A stretch of 64,000 nucleotides of DNA from Lacibacter luteus (GCF_004118265.1 NZ_SDHW01000007.1:214296-278295); one strand, 5' to 3'. Positions 43,973-52,916 are shown, numbered from the stretch's first letter. Notes: generated from the sequence alone by a model not told the origin. Numbers and translations are program-made.

Positions 43973-44045
43973 AGTGAATTGTCAATTATGAATGGTGAAT
44001 GTGCGGCTTGGCTTACTCACCATTGACCATTCACTATTCACTTTT
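43973..44045. repeat. facing 7-nt tandem arrays filling the intergenic gap
   Basis: Left arm 43973-44000: AGTGAAT, TGTCAAT, TATGAAT, GGTGAAT. Right arm 44018-44045: CACCATT, GACCATT, CACTATT, CACTTTT. The arms are complementary with few mismatches. The left arm begins on the base next to the radical SAM ATG and the right arm covers the stop and last codons of the next gene. Confidence 0.75.
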
Positions 44046-44630
44046 CAGATAATGACTGCAAAATTCGTGAATTTGTTCCAGTTCATCGAAAGCAATTGCT
44101 TTTTGAAACTCAAAACGGTGAATTTTGTTTTTTGCGGTGTGGATAGTAATGCTGTGGGGCAGGGCTTCCAGCGTTTGAATCTGCTCCCATTCAATTTCTT
44201 TATCTTTTGGGAAATGCGAGATCGTTACGCCTAAATGATGTACTGAAACCCGCTCGGTTTGGATCACTTTCTTTTCGCAATGAAAAACATAATAGTACAT
44301 GCCCGTAGCCAGCAGCAGAAATGCAGCAGTTGCCCACGATTGATCGAGGCTGGCCAGAATGGTTAGCCCTCCAAATACCAACACTTCAATAAAGCGGAAG
44401 GTGGCATTAAGGCGGCTCGATTCTTCGGCAAAGCCACGAAGAAAGGCAACAGTAATTACATCAATGGCAATAACAATTTCGCAAAAGGCGGTAATACGGT
44501 TATCCATACGAAACTCGTAGGAGCCGGCGGCAAGAAAAACAGCGCCTGCCAGGAAATGTAATACAGGGCTTATCTTTTTTAAATTGTTGTACGATGGGTG
44601 TACAATTGAAACTGAAAGTGGTGAAGCCAT
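44034..44630 (-). CDS. small membrane protein with PH-like C-terminal domain, paralogue of the 52924-53529 product
   Basis: 198 residues. Four membrane segments (about 22-125) are followed by a soluble domain of about 70 residues (VHHLGVTISHFPKDKEIEWE, LEALPHSITIHTAKNKIHRF) that resembles bacterial PH-like domains. The same layout, with the same WE/WK-D pattern and a closing ELEQIHEFCS-like helix, occurs in the protein at 52924-53529. Function unknown. The final residues lie within a heptad array. Confidence 0.75.
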   Translation of the reverse strand: MASPLSVSIVHPSYNNLKKISPVLHFLAGAVFLAAGSYEFRMDNRITAFCEIVIAIDVITVAFLRGFAEESSRLNATFRFIEVLVFGGLTILASLDQSWATAAFLLLATGMYYYVFHCEKKVIQTERVSVHHLGVTISHFPKDKEIEWEQIQTLEALPHSITIHTAKNKIHRFEFQKAIAFDELEQIHEFCSHYLKSE

Positions 44631-44700
44631 AGCAGTAGGTTTTTGATGAGATGCAGACCTTCAATTTTTCCATAAAAAAATTAAAGAGCTGTCTAAAAGA

Positions 44701-44797
44701 TCGTCACTGCGAGTTTTAAAACTCCGGCCAGAGCGTCGGAGGAACGAAGCAGTCTGCATTAAACAACGATTGCTTCACTGAGGTTCGCAAAGACGAC
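44701..44797. repeat. degenerate GCAATGACG-type palindromic intergenic repeat
   Basis: Begins TCGTCACTGCGAG (44701-44713) and ends TTCGCAAAGACGA (44785-44797), an imperfect inverted repeat. Inside are GGAGGAACGAAGCAGTCTGC and GATTGCTTCACTGAGG, again partly complementary. This is the pattern of the widespread bacterial repeat CGTCATTGCGAGGAACGAAG with its mirror half. It lies in the 200-bp gap between two leftward genes. Confidence 0.8.
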
Positions 44798-44829
44798 CTT
44801 TCGGTCAGCCTTTTTAAAGTTACTGCCAA

Positions 44830-45726
44830 TTACATACTCTGTTTCTGTTTTTTTATCTGGAAGATGCGTGAAAGATTAAACCCGAAACGGATTTCTCCCT
44901 TGCCCCATGTATTATACGTTTCGGTAATAAAGGCCCGCTCGTTCATACCCGTTGCATTGGAGAAATGCAGTTGAAAAACGTGCCCACCGGTTTCAATATC
45001 GATACCCACTGAAAGCGGATTGTAGTTGAAGTCCTTTTCTCTGCCATTAAATAAGTAATAGTAATCGGCTGTTAGTGCAATGCGGTTGGTAATCTTTACA
45101 CGGCCGCCAAGGCCCATTGCAAATACATCGTTCGGCTGTGTGCTTACCGGAACAAGGTTGGTATGCACCATTGTTGGTGTAAGTTGTAAGGATAATGCTT
45201 CAGAAAATTTTCTGCCAACAATTACCTGGTAATAATAACCGAGGCGGGAGGAGAAGTGATTGTTAGCTGAAGGGTCGGCCCATGGTTCTGTATGCATGGT
45301 AATACCTGCGGCCAATGCAACTGTAACAGGAGAATTTTTTGTACCTGTTGATTGCATGATGGGTGCATATTTAGCAAAAGCATCAAGTTCTTTTCTAAAC
45401 GTGCTTCTGCCAACGCCAACCATCAGGTTGCGGTATAGTCCGAAATCGAATCCCATACGCATACTTGCCTGGTCTAACCCGAAAAAATTTTTAAACCCTT
45501 CATTAACCTGGCCGAAGCGATGAAGAATGCGAAAGTCCATTGTGCCCGGCGCAAGAAACTCCATTGAATGTCCGTTAATAACCCGTGGCGATTTGAATGC
45601 ATACTTTACATACTCTTTTTTTGGCTTTTCTTTTTCAACCAGCTTTAGAAGATCTTCTGTTTCCTGTGCTGCGCCGGCAATGCTGTATAGCAGCATAGAC
45701 AATAAAAAAAACATTCTCATAGTCAT
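44830..45726 (-). CDS. DUF5777-type outer-membrane beta-barrel protein
   Basis: 298 residues with signal peptide ending in SIAGAAQ. Repeated beta strands rich in aromatic residues (MRMGFDFGLYRNLMVGVGRS, IALTADYYYLFNGR) and a final GEIRFGFNLSRIFQI point to an outer-membrane barrel. The opening VKYAFKSPRVINGHSMEFLA is typical of DUF5777. Such genes often follow YceI and OB-fold genes in Bacteroidota, as here. The gap to the YceI gene is 12 bp, so one operon is likely. Function unknown. Confidence 0.83.
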   Translation of the reverse strand: MTMRMFFLLSMLLYSIAGAAQETEDLLKLVEKEKPKKEYVKYAFKSPRVINGHSMEFLAPGTMDFRILHRFGQVNEGFKNFFGLDQASMRMGFDFGLYRNLMVGVGRSTFRKELDAFAKYAPIMQSTGTKNSPVTVALAAGITMHTEPWADPSANNHFSSRLGYYYQVIVGRKFSEALSLQLTPTMVHTNLVPVSTQPNDVFAMGLGGRVKITNRIALTADYYYLFNGREKDFNYNPLSVGIDIETGGHVFQLHFSNATGMNERAFITETYNTWGKGEIRFGFNLSRIFQIKKQKQSM

Positions 45727-45738
45727 GCAGTTTATGTG

Positions 45739-46299
45739 TTATTGTTTAAGTACATCAAGCATACAATCAACTTTTATAGTTGCTGTTTTGGCTACTTTAT
45801 CTGCAACAAGCTGCGGAACTGTAATCTTGTAGTCTGCTATTGTTACAACAAACTCTGCAGTAGCAGTAACCTTTCCGTTTTTAACTGTTAAGGTGCCGTT
45901 TGTTTCAATGGCTTTTGTTTCGCCGTGTATGGTAAGCTTGCCACTTACTTTAACCGGGTAAACACCATCTTTCGCATAGTTTACCGCACCGTTGTTGCTG
46001 ATAACTCCTTTAAATTCTCCTTTCGGAAACTTGTTGCTTTCAACATAGTTTTCATTAAAGTGTTCCTGCATTAATGCTCGTTCAAACTCAAAGCCTTTCA
46101 TTAAAACAGAAAACTGAAGGTTCCCTGTTTTACTATCCAGTACACAAATAACGCTTTTGTTAACTGCATTTACATTTTCAGGCGATTTTGGCGAAGTGGC
46201 ATCAAAATAGATTTTACCACTTTTTGTATAGTACTTGCTTTGTGCTGTTACAGCCGCCGCAGAAAGTGTAATGCATAAAAGAAGAAGTATTGTTTTCAT
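45739..46299 (-). CDS. YceI-family periplasmic lipid-binding protein
   Basis: 186 residues from the ATG at 46299 (MKTILLLLCITLSAAAVTAQ signal peptide); an earlier in-frame start would read through the intergenic gap. The YceI beta-barrel pattern is visible: KSGKIYFDATSPKSPENVNA, FERALMQEHFNENYVESNKF, and SGKLTIHGETKAIETNGTLT. YceI proteins bind isoprenoid or fatty-acid-like lipids in the periplasm. Located between the OB-fold and DUF5777 genes. Confidence 0.88.
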   Translation of the reverse strand: MKTILLLLCITLSAAAVTAQSKYYTKSGKIYFDATSPKSPENVNAVNKSVICVLDSKTGNLQFSVLMKGFEFERALMQEHFNENYVESNKFPKGEFKGVISNNGAVNYAKDGVYPVKVSGKLTIHGETKAIETNGTLTVKNGKVTATAEFVVTIADYKITVPQLVADKVAKTATIKVDCMLDVLKQ

Positions 46300-46327
46300 T
46301 GCTGATCTTTTGTTATTAAAAAAAGGG

Positions 46328-46783
46328 TCATGATTTAAGCAGTACGCAGCGATTAAGAATAACATCCGATCCCAAACCTAATTCGTCGGCATTATATCCT
46401 GTACAAATTCCCTTGATGGTTATTTTGGTATTTGGTTGAAGTGATGCTGTTGTTTGCGTTTGTGTACTATCGATGCTGCAACGTACAGAAGACAAAGAAC
46501 CGCTGTCGCCCAGTACAACTGTGGCAAACCCTTTGTCATCTGTGTCAACCAACTTTACAACACCTGTTACTTCCAGTACTTTATCGGCAAATTTTTCGGT
46601 AGCAGCTTTTTCATTTGCTGAAAATTCATTCAGCAATTCTGCTTGTGTTAAACGAAAGGCTGCCTGTTCTTCCGACATACTTTTTGCTTTGCGGTTAAAC
46701 TCTTTGTAGGCATAAAAGCCGCCGGCTACTGCAATAATTAAAACGATCAACAGGGTATACCAGATAAACGATTTCTTTTTCAT
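46328..46783 (-). CDS. membrane-anchored OB-fold (tRNA_anti-like) protein
   Basis: 151 residues. One N-terminal membrane segment (about 8-26, YTLLIVLIIAVAGGFYAY) and a periplasmic OB-fold of the tRNA_anti-like type (LEVTGVVKLVDTDDKGFATV, then KITIKGICTGYN). Proteins of this type head the OB-fold - YceI - DUF5777 operon, and the 28-bp gap to the YceI gene fits that. No RNA-binding role is implied by the name. Function unknown. Confidence 0.8.
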   Translation of the reverse strand: MKKKSFIWYTLLIVLIIAVAGGFYAYKEFNRKAKSMSEEQAAFRLTQAELLNEFSANEKAATEKFADKVLEVTGVVKLVDTDDKGFATVVLGDSGSLSSVRCSIDSTQTQTTASLQPNTKITIKGICTGYNADELGLGSDVILNRCVLLKS

Positions 46784-46942
46784 GCACCTACTGATTTATT
46801 AGTTGACTTATCTATTCTGTTGTTTAATGTACAGCTTTACTGAAACACACAAGAGGTTGCAAGCTTAAGTAAAGCTACTACAATTAATCTGTTACTATAG
46901 TAGACAACAGATTCCCCTCAATTGTTTCAGTGGGGAGTGTTT

Positions 46943-48073
46943 TTAATCTTCCGTTTTATTTTTTAAACTCATCAGCACCGTATAAGCACCTTTGCCAACA
47001 ATTTCTTTTTGTTGCAACGCATCTCCGTTTAGTATTTCGGTAAGTCCTTTTTCGCTGATGCCGGTTTGTACTTCAGTCAACTCAAATTGCTTATCGGTTT
47101 TTTTTACAAATACATAGTGTTTGTTTTCGAACCGTACTACCGCATCTTCGGGCACTACCCACGCTGTTTTGTTCTTTACTTCAACTTCCGCATTCATGTA
47201 TGTACCGGGAATAAGCGTTTTATCATACGCTTCAAAATGACAATGGACCTCGGTGTTACGTTCGTTGTTGAGGTCTTTACCGATCAACAGAATTTCACAA
47301 GCGTGTTTATTAGAAGGATCGTTGTTGGTGTAGGTAACAAGCTTCTGACCGATAAAGAGTTTGTTGACATCTTTTTCAAAAACAGTTAATGCAAGATGAA
47401 TATCGGTAGGATTGATGAGTTCGAATAACACATCTGTAGGTGCTACATATTTGCCGATGTTTACGTTAACTGCCGAAACATAACCATCAATAGGTGAGTA
47501 CACCTGTATACTTCGGGTAATATTCGATTCATCTAAACGGCTGATAGCAATACCGGCGAGTTTTAGTTTTTCGGCAAGGGCACTGATCAATACTTTCTGA
47601 CTTCTGAACTCTGCTTCTGCCTGCTGAAAGTTTTTGTCGCTGCTGGCTTTGCTTTCATTCAGTTCTTTTTGCCGGTTGTATTCGTTTTCAAGAAAAGGAA
47701 GTTTTGCTTTTGCTGTTAAGTAATCCTGTTGCAGCTGAATGTATTGCTGATCTTCAATGACTGCAATTACTTCGCCTTTCTTTACATGTAATCCGGGTAA
47801 CAGTTTGGTCGATTTAAGATAGCCACCCATTGGCACACTGATGGATACAATGTTTTGCGGAGGTACATCGATTTTGCCATTAAGTTTTAGTATGGATGAA
47901 ATCTGTTGTTGCTGCAGTTTGATCATTTCAATTGCTGCGTTTTTAAATTGAGCATCGGTTAATGTAACCAACCCTTCAACCGGTGCTGCAGTTTCGGACG
48001 CCGAGCTTTTTGTTTTGCTGCCGCAAGCCTGTAATAAAACTGTTGCTATAAGTATGAGAAGACTGTACTTCAT
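46943..48073 (-). CDS. RND efflux periplasmic adaptor lipoprotein (CusB/CzcB type)
   Basis: 376 residues. Lipobox LLQAC lipidates Cys17. The usual order is seen: barrel-sandwich (lipoyl-like) half about 70-95 (GGYLKSTKLLPGLHVKKGEV), alpha-helical hairpin about 100-175, second lipoyl half (VYSPIDGYVSAVNVNIGKYV), and a beta-barrel domain at 215-300. It joins the inner-membrane pump to the outer-membrane channel. Its gene starts 10 bp after the pump-channel fusion gene, so the two are translated together. Confidence 0.93.
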   Translation of the reverse strand: MKYSLLILIATVLLQACGSKTKSSASETAAPVEGLVTLTDAQFKNAAIEMIKLQQQQISSILKLNGKIDVPPQNIVSISVPMGGYLKSTKLLPGLHVKKGEVIAVIEDQQYIQLQQDYLTAKAKLPFLENEYNRQKELNESKASSDKNFQQAEAEFRSQKVLISALAEKLKLAGIAISRLDESNITRSIQVYSPIDGYVSAVNVNIGKYVAPTDVLFELINPTDIHLALTVFEKDVNKLFIGQKLVTYTNNDPSNKHACEILLIGKDLNNERNTEVHCHFEAYDKTLIPGTYMNAEVEVKNKTAWVVPEDAVVRFENKHYVFVKKTDKQFELTEVQTGISEKGLTEILNGDALQQKEIVGKGAYTVLMSLKNKTED

Positions 48074-48083
48074 TTCGAATAAT

Positions 48084-51000
48084 TTATTGATTGCTGTAAT
48101 AGTTTAGTTGAATGCTGCTTTCGTTAAGGTTCTTAACTGCATCGAGGTGATCGTTCTTAATTCCTGTTGCCTGGTTTACCAACATAAACCATTCAAGGTA
48201 ATTAATCAATCCGCTGCTGAACTGTTTGTTGGCCGTTGTTAAAATGAGTGTTGCGTTTTGCAAACCTGTTCTTTCAAAATAGTCAACACGCTCTTTGTAG
48301 TGGATGTATTGCTGTTGTGCCGAATGGTACTGTGTATTCAATTCGTTTAAGCTAAGCTGGTACTGGTTGGCAGCAATTTGTTTGCTGAATTTAGCACTGC
48401 TGATCTTTGCTTTTTGAGCCTTGGCAAATACAGGAATGCCAATACCCACCTGCATCGATTGAAAGCGATACGAAGAAGGATAATACTTATTATCGGCACC
48501 TGTTCCACGTATACTTGTGCTATACAAGCCAAGCGAGAGGTCGGGGAGTAGCTTTGCTTTTTCTACTGCGATGGCTGCATCTGCAATCTGCTGCTGCTGT
48601 TTAACGAAAGCAATGTTCGGATGATTACTCAATTCTGCCGGGGCAAGTTGAACTGTATATTTCAATTCTTTTGTTGATACAGTAAACGCTGTTATTGAGT
48701 TGAGTAATAACTGAAACTGCAATTGTACAAGCGCCTGGTCTTTTTGCAACTGCTGACGTTGTAAACGAATTTGCCCCAACTGTGTTTCGGCTGTTGCTTT
48801 TTCCAGCACATTGCTTTCGCCTTTTTGTAAACGTAATTCGGTTAAGCGATAGAATGCACTGTACAAACTGTCGGCTTCCTGTAACAATTGTGCTTTTTGC
48901 TGCAGGTATACTAAATGATAGAAAGCAGAAGATACATCCTTTTTTAATTCTGCTTCTTTTACCGAAACATACAGTGCATTGTTCTTCCATTCTTCAGTTA
49001 ACAAAGATCTTTGTGTACTGTAAACCGTTGGAAAATTGAATGACTGCGAAGCGCCGAATCTTGTATCGTTGTAAATACTGTTAAACTGTCCAACTTCGGC
49101 CGATACAGTTGTTTGCGGAACAACAGCAGCAGAACCGATGAGTAATCTTTTATATTCAGTCACTAATTTTTCCTGCTTTACCTGCAGGTTGTTTTTTAAT
49201 GCTGTATCAATTGCTGCCTGCAATGTAATGGGTGTTTGTGCAGTTGCATTTATTTGAATTGCAGAAAACAGTAAAACCATTACAGTTACTGCCGCATGTT
49301 TCTTTTTCATGTGTAAGCCTTTTTCGAAAAGGATATAAAGTACCGGTAATACAACCAGTGTTAAAAAAGTAGCAATAAGTAGTCCGCCAATTACAACAGT
49401 TGCTAATGGACGTTGTACTTCAGCACCGGCTCCGTTACTCAACGCCATTGGTAAAAATCCAAGCGATGCAACAGCGGCAGTCATCAATACAGGACGTAAA
49501 CGGATTTTTGTACCCATGAGCACAACACGTTTTACATCATCCATTCCTTCTTTGCGAAGCCTGTTAAATTCGGCGATCAACACTATGCCGTTTAACACAG
49601 CTACACCAAACAATGCAATAAAGCCAATGCCTGCACTGATGCTGAAAGGCATGCCTCTTAGGGCAAGAAATAAAATGCCGCCAATGGCAGATAACGGAAT
49701 AGCAGAGTAAATAAGCAATCCCTGTTTAACAGAGCCAAATGCAAAATACAGCAATGCAAAAATGAGTAACAACGAAACAGGCACAGCAATGAATAAACGC
49801 TGTTTGGCTTCGTTTAAATTTTCAAATGCACCACCATATGTTATATAATAGCCGGCCGGGAGTTTTAATTGCTTTGTTGTTTTTTGCTGCAGCTCTTTTA
49901 CAATACTTTGTACATCCCGTCCACGTACATTAAACCCGATTACAATTCTGCGTTTTGCATCTTCCCGTTGTATCTGGTTAGGGCCTTCCTTAATTTCAAC
50001 TGTTGCTAATTGTGACAGCGGAATCTGTCCACCCGATGGCAGCGGTATTAACAACTGCTGAATATCCTGTATGTTTTTTTTCTGATCGTTTTTTAAACGT
50101 ACAACAATGTCAAACCGCTTTTCACCTTCAAACAGCATACCTGCACTTTGTCCTGCAAAAGCTGTATTAACAATGCGGTTCACATCGGCAATGCTTAAAT
50201 TGTATTGTGCAATGGCTGCACGGTTGTATTGAATTAGGATCTGTGGTAAACCGGTAACCGATTCTACAAACAAGTCGGTTGTACCATCTACTGTTCCTGC
50301 AATTTTACCCAGCGCCTGCGCATAGTGCGTAAGCGTATCAAGGTCTTCTCCAAAAATTTTACAAACAACATCCTGTCTTGCTCCAGAAAGTAATTCGTTA
50401 AAACGCATTTGTACGGGATACTGAAAACCTGTTGTAACGCCGGGGACTGCTTTCAGTTCTTCCGTCATTTTTTCAGCGAGTTCGTTAAATGTTTTTGCCG
50501 ATGTCCATTCTTTTTTGTCTTTCAGAATCACCATCATATCACTGGCATCAATAGGCATGGGATCTGTGGGAACTTCGCCGCTGCCGATCTTTGTTACAAC
50601 TTTTTCTACTTCCGGAAATTTCGATTTCAGAATATGTGCTGTTTTCTGTGTGTGCTCGATGGTTGTTTGAAGATTACTTCCTGTAAGCACTCTTGTTTCA
50701 ACTGCAAAATCGCCTTCTTCCAGTGCAGGAATAAATTCGCCACCGAGCGATTGTAAAATAAAAATGGAAACAATAAACAAACCAAGTACGGAGGCAAGGA
50801 TCGTTTTAGGATAGTTGAGCAGTTTGGCTAATAATGATTGATAATGTTTTTCGAGCCAGATCATCAACTTGTCGGAGAGGTTTTGTTTATGTTGTATTTT
50901 CTTGCTGAGGAACAACGAACTCATCATTGGAATATAGGTGAGCGATAAAATAAATGCACCCAATAATGCAAATGCTACTGTTTGCGCCATTGGCTTAAAC

Positions 51001-52427
51001 ATTTTTCCTTCAACGCCCTGCAATGTAAAAATGGGTAAATACACAACAAGTATAATTATCTGGCCAAACACTGCACTGTTCATCATTTTACTTGCGCTGT
51101 TGTTTACTTCGGCATTCATTTCGGGTTGTGTAAGCCGGTAGGTATTGTTGAATCGTTTACTGTGGCTCAACTGGTGCATTACCGCTTCAACAATAATAAC
51201 TGCACCATCTATAATCAATCCAAAATCGAGTGCCCCCAAACTCATCAGGTTACCGCTTACACCAAACAGGTTCATCATAATAACCGCAAACAACATGGCC
51301 AATGGTATAACCGATGCAACCAATAAACCTGCTCTGAAATTTCCGAGGAACAATACCAGAATAAATACAACAATCAATGCGCCTTCCAGCAAGTTTGTCT
51401 TAACTGTACCAATAGCATTGTTTACCATTTTTGTACGGTCGATAAAAGGTTCTATCACCACACCTTCCGGCAGTGTTTTTTGTATCTGTTCAATACGTTC
51501 TTTTACTGCTGCAATTACTTTGTTGCTGTTGGCTCCTTTCAACATCATTACAATTGCTCCTGCAACTTCGCCTTCATCGTTATACAACATTGCACCATAC
51601 CGGGTGGCATGCCCAATGTTAACATCCGCAACATCGCTGATAAAAAGAGGGGTGTTGCTTCTGCTGTGTTTTAAGGCAATGTTTTCGATGTCTTCTTTAC
51701 TGCCGGCCAAACCTTCGCTGCGTATATACAAAACGGTGGATGCTTTTTCTATGTAAGCACCGCCTGTATTCTGATTGTTTTTTTCCAGTGCAGTAAACAC
51801 ATCGTTTATTGTTATACCGTAGGCGTAAAGTTTGTTGGGATCTACTTCTATACTGTACTGTTTCAGTTTGCCGCCAAAACTGCTTACTTCGGCAACGCCC
51901 GGTACACCGAGTAATTGACGGCGAACGATCCAATCCTGTATGGTGCGTAATTCAAGTTCATCATATTTGTTTTCGAATCCTTTTTCGGCACGAACAACGT
52001 ATTGATAGATTTCACCAAGCCCTGTTGTTACGGGCGCCAATTCGGGGGTTCCTATTTCGGGCGGAATAACAGTCTGCAGTTTTTGCAGCCGTTCAGCTAC
52101 CTGTTGTCTTGCCCAATAAACATCTGTTTCATCATTAAAAACAATGGAAACAATGGAAAGACCAAAGCGTGAAAAACTTCTGATCTCCAATAAACCATCA
52201 ATATTGTTGTTGGCTTGTTCAACAGGAAAAGTTACAAGGCGTTCGATGTCGGTTGCTCCGTACGATGGTGCAACCGTAATTACCTGAACCTGGTTATTGG
52301 TAATATCCGGCACGGCATCGATAGGTAGTTTGGTAAACTGATAACTTCCATAGCCGATAAGAATTACTATAAAAAGACCGATAACAAGTTTGTTGTTTAC
52401 GGAAAAGCGGATGATTGCATTCAGCAT
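48084..52427 (-). CDS. CusA/CzcA-type heavy-metal RND pump fused to a TolC-type outer-membrane channel
   Basis: 1447 residues. Residues 1-1035 are a full HME-RND pump, with GALDFGLIIDGAVIIVEA in segment 4 carrying the proton-relay acidic residues and the usual large periplasmic loops. At M1040 a signal-peptide-like stretch begins (MKKKHAAVTVMVLLFSAIQI then NATAQ), and residues about 1070-1447 are an outer-membrane efflux (OEP/TolC) protein. Together with the adaptor gene this gives a complete three-part efflux system for monovalent or divalent metals such as Cu, Ag, Zn, Co or Cd. Pump-channel fusions of this type occur in Bacteroidota. The metal cannot be read from sequence. Confidence 0.92.
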   Translation of the reverse strand: MLNAIIRFSVNNKLVIGLFIVILIGYGSYQFTKLPIDAVPDITNNQVQVITVAPSYGATDIERLVTFPVEQANNNIDGLLEIRSFSRFGLSIVSIVFNDETDVYWARQQVAERLQKLQTVIPPEIGTPELAPVTTGLGEIYQYVVRAEKGFENKYDELELRTIQDWIVRRQLLGVPGVAEVSSFGGKLKQYSIEVDPNKLYAYGITINDVFTALEKNNQNTGGAYIEKASTVLYIRSEGLAGSKEDIENIALKHSRSNTPLFISDVADVNIGHATRYGAMLYNDEGEVAGAIVMMLKGANSNKVIAAVKERIEQIQKTLPEGVVIEPFIDRTKMVNNAIGTVKTNLLEGALIVVFILVLFLGNFRAGLLVASVIPLAMLFAVIMMNLFGVSGNLMSLGALDFGLIIDGAVIIVEAVMHQLSHSKRFNNTYRLTQPEMNAEVNNSASKMMNSAVFGQIIILVVYLPIFTLQGVEGKMFKPMAQTVAFALLGAFILSLTYIPMMSSLFLSKKIQHKQNLSDKLMIWLEKHYQSLLAKLLNYPKTILASVLGLFIVSIFILQSLGGEFIPALEEGDFAVETRVLTGSNLQTTIEHTQKTAHILKSKFPEVEKVVTKIGSGEVPTDPMPIDASDMMVILKDKKEWTSAKTFNELAEKMTEELKAVPGVTTGFQYPVQMRFNELLSGARQDVVCKIFGEDLDTLTHYAQALGKIAGTVDGTTDLFVESVTGLPQILIQYNRAAIAQYNLSIADVNRIVNTAFAGQSAGMLFEGEKRFDIVVRLKNDQKKNIQDIQQLLIPLPSGGQIPLSQLATVEIKEGPNQIQREDAKRRIVIGFNVRGRDVQSIVKELQQKTTKQLKLPAGYYITYGGAFENLNEAKQRLFIAVPVSLLLIFALLYFAFGSVKQGLLIYSAIPLSAIGGILFLALRGMPFSISAGIGFIALFGVAVLNGIVLIAEFNRLRKEGMDDVKRVVLMGTKIRLRPVLMTAAVASLGFLPMALSNGAGAEVQRPLATVVIGGLLIATFLTLVVLPVLYILFEKGLHMKKKHAAVTVMVLLFSAIQINATAQTPITLQAAIDTALKNNLQVKQEKLVTEYKRLLIGSAAVVPQTTVSAEVGQFNSIYNDTRFGASQSFNFPTVYSTQRSLLTEEWKNNALYVSVKEAELKKDVSSAFYHLVYLQQKAQLLQEADSLYSAFYRLTELRLQKGESNVLEKATAETQLGQIRLQRQQLQKDQALVQLQFQLLLNSITAFTVSTKELKYTVQLAPAELSNHPNIAFVKQQQQIADAAIAVEKAKLLPDLSLGLYSTSIRGTGADNKYYPSSYRFQSMQVGIGIPVFAKAQKAKISSAKFSKQIAANQYQLSLNELNTQYHSAQQQYIHYKERVDYFERTGLQNATLILTTANKQFSSGLINYLEWFMLVNQATGIKNDHLDAVKNLNESSIQLNYYSNQ

Positions 52428-52516
52428 TTGAATAGCTGTTTAAATAAATCAACAATAGCACTGCTGTTTTGCTGTTGCAAAACCGTAGTGTGTTACAAGA
52501 AATAAACTTTGTATGA

Positions 52517-52903
52517 TCAGCAGGAGCGGGGAGGCTGCCAGATAGAAGAGAGGAATACGGCTGATATGAAATCGTCGTTGGGAATGTAACGTTCAATTGC
52601 TGCTGAATGTACAGGTTTGGGTACCGATATATAAAACGATGCAGGTACACCAATACTTAAAGCGGCACCGGAATAACCACCTTGCGATTTAAAAGGAAGC
52701 TGTTGATCTTTGCTGTAATCCAGGTCAATAATGTCTTCATCGTTATAATGAAGGGCAAAAAAAGCAACCAAGCTTAAAGAATGGTCTTGCTGGCGATGTT
52801 CTGCATAGTGTTGCAGCAGCAGCGGAAACTTGAGCAATTGCCGCAATTCTGTTGAAGATACCAGGTAGGCTCCAAGAAATAATATGCAGATGAATTTCTT
52901 CAA
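52517..52903 (-). CDS. small exported protein of unknown function heading the metal-efflux operon, TTG start
   Basis: 128 residues from a TTG at 52903; no in-frame ATG occurs near the N-terminus. The sequence begins with a hydrophobic stretch (KKFICILFLGAYLVSSTE) that could be a signal peptide or anchor. The middle is His/Gln/Asp-rich (LLQHYAEHRQQDHS, HYNDEDIIDLDY), suiting metal binding, and it ends with a Cys. A perfect TATCTTTG element lies 5 bp upstream of the TTG. 89 bp separate it from the pump gene. I do not recognise the family; the metal link is from context. Confidence 0.65.
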   Translation of the reverse strand: MKKFICILFLGAYLVSSTELRQLLKFPLLLQHYAEHRQQDHSLSLVAFFALHYNDEDIIDLDYSKDQQLPFKSQGGYSGAALSIGVPASFYISVPKPVHSAAIERYIPNDDFISAVFLSSIWQPPRSC

Positions 52904-52908
52904 GGCTA

Positions 52909-52916
52909 CAAAGATA
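52909..52916 (-). promoter_or_regulatory. -7 promoter element of the metal-efflux operon
   Basis: On the minus strand TATCTTTG (52916 down to 52909) fits TAnnTTTG exactly, with a TTTA about 18 bp upstream as possible -33. Transcription would begin at or beside the TTG at 52903. The upstream gene's stop codon ends only 7 bp away. Confidence 0.45.

Noticed and set aside
51145..51756. Rightward 203-codon frame antisense to the RND pump
   Set aside because: Shadow of a well-supported long gene; no own promoter or family match.
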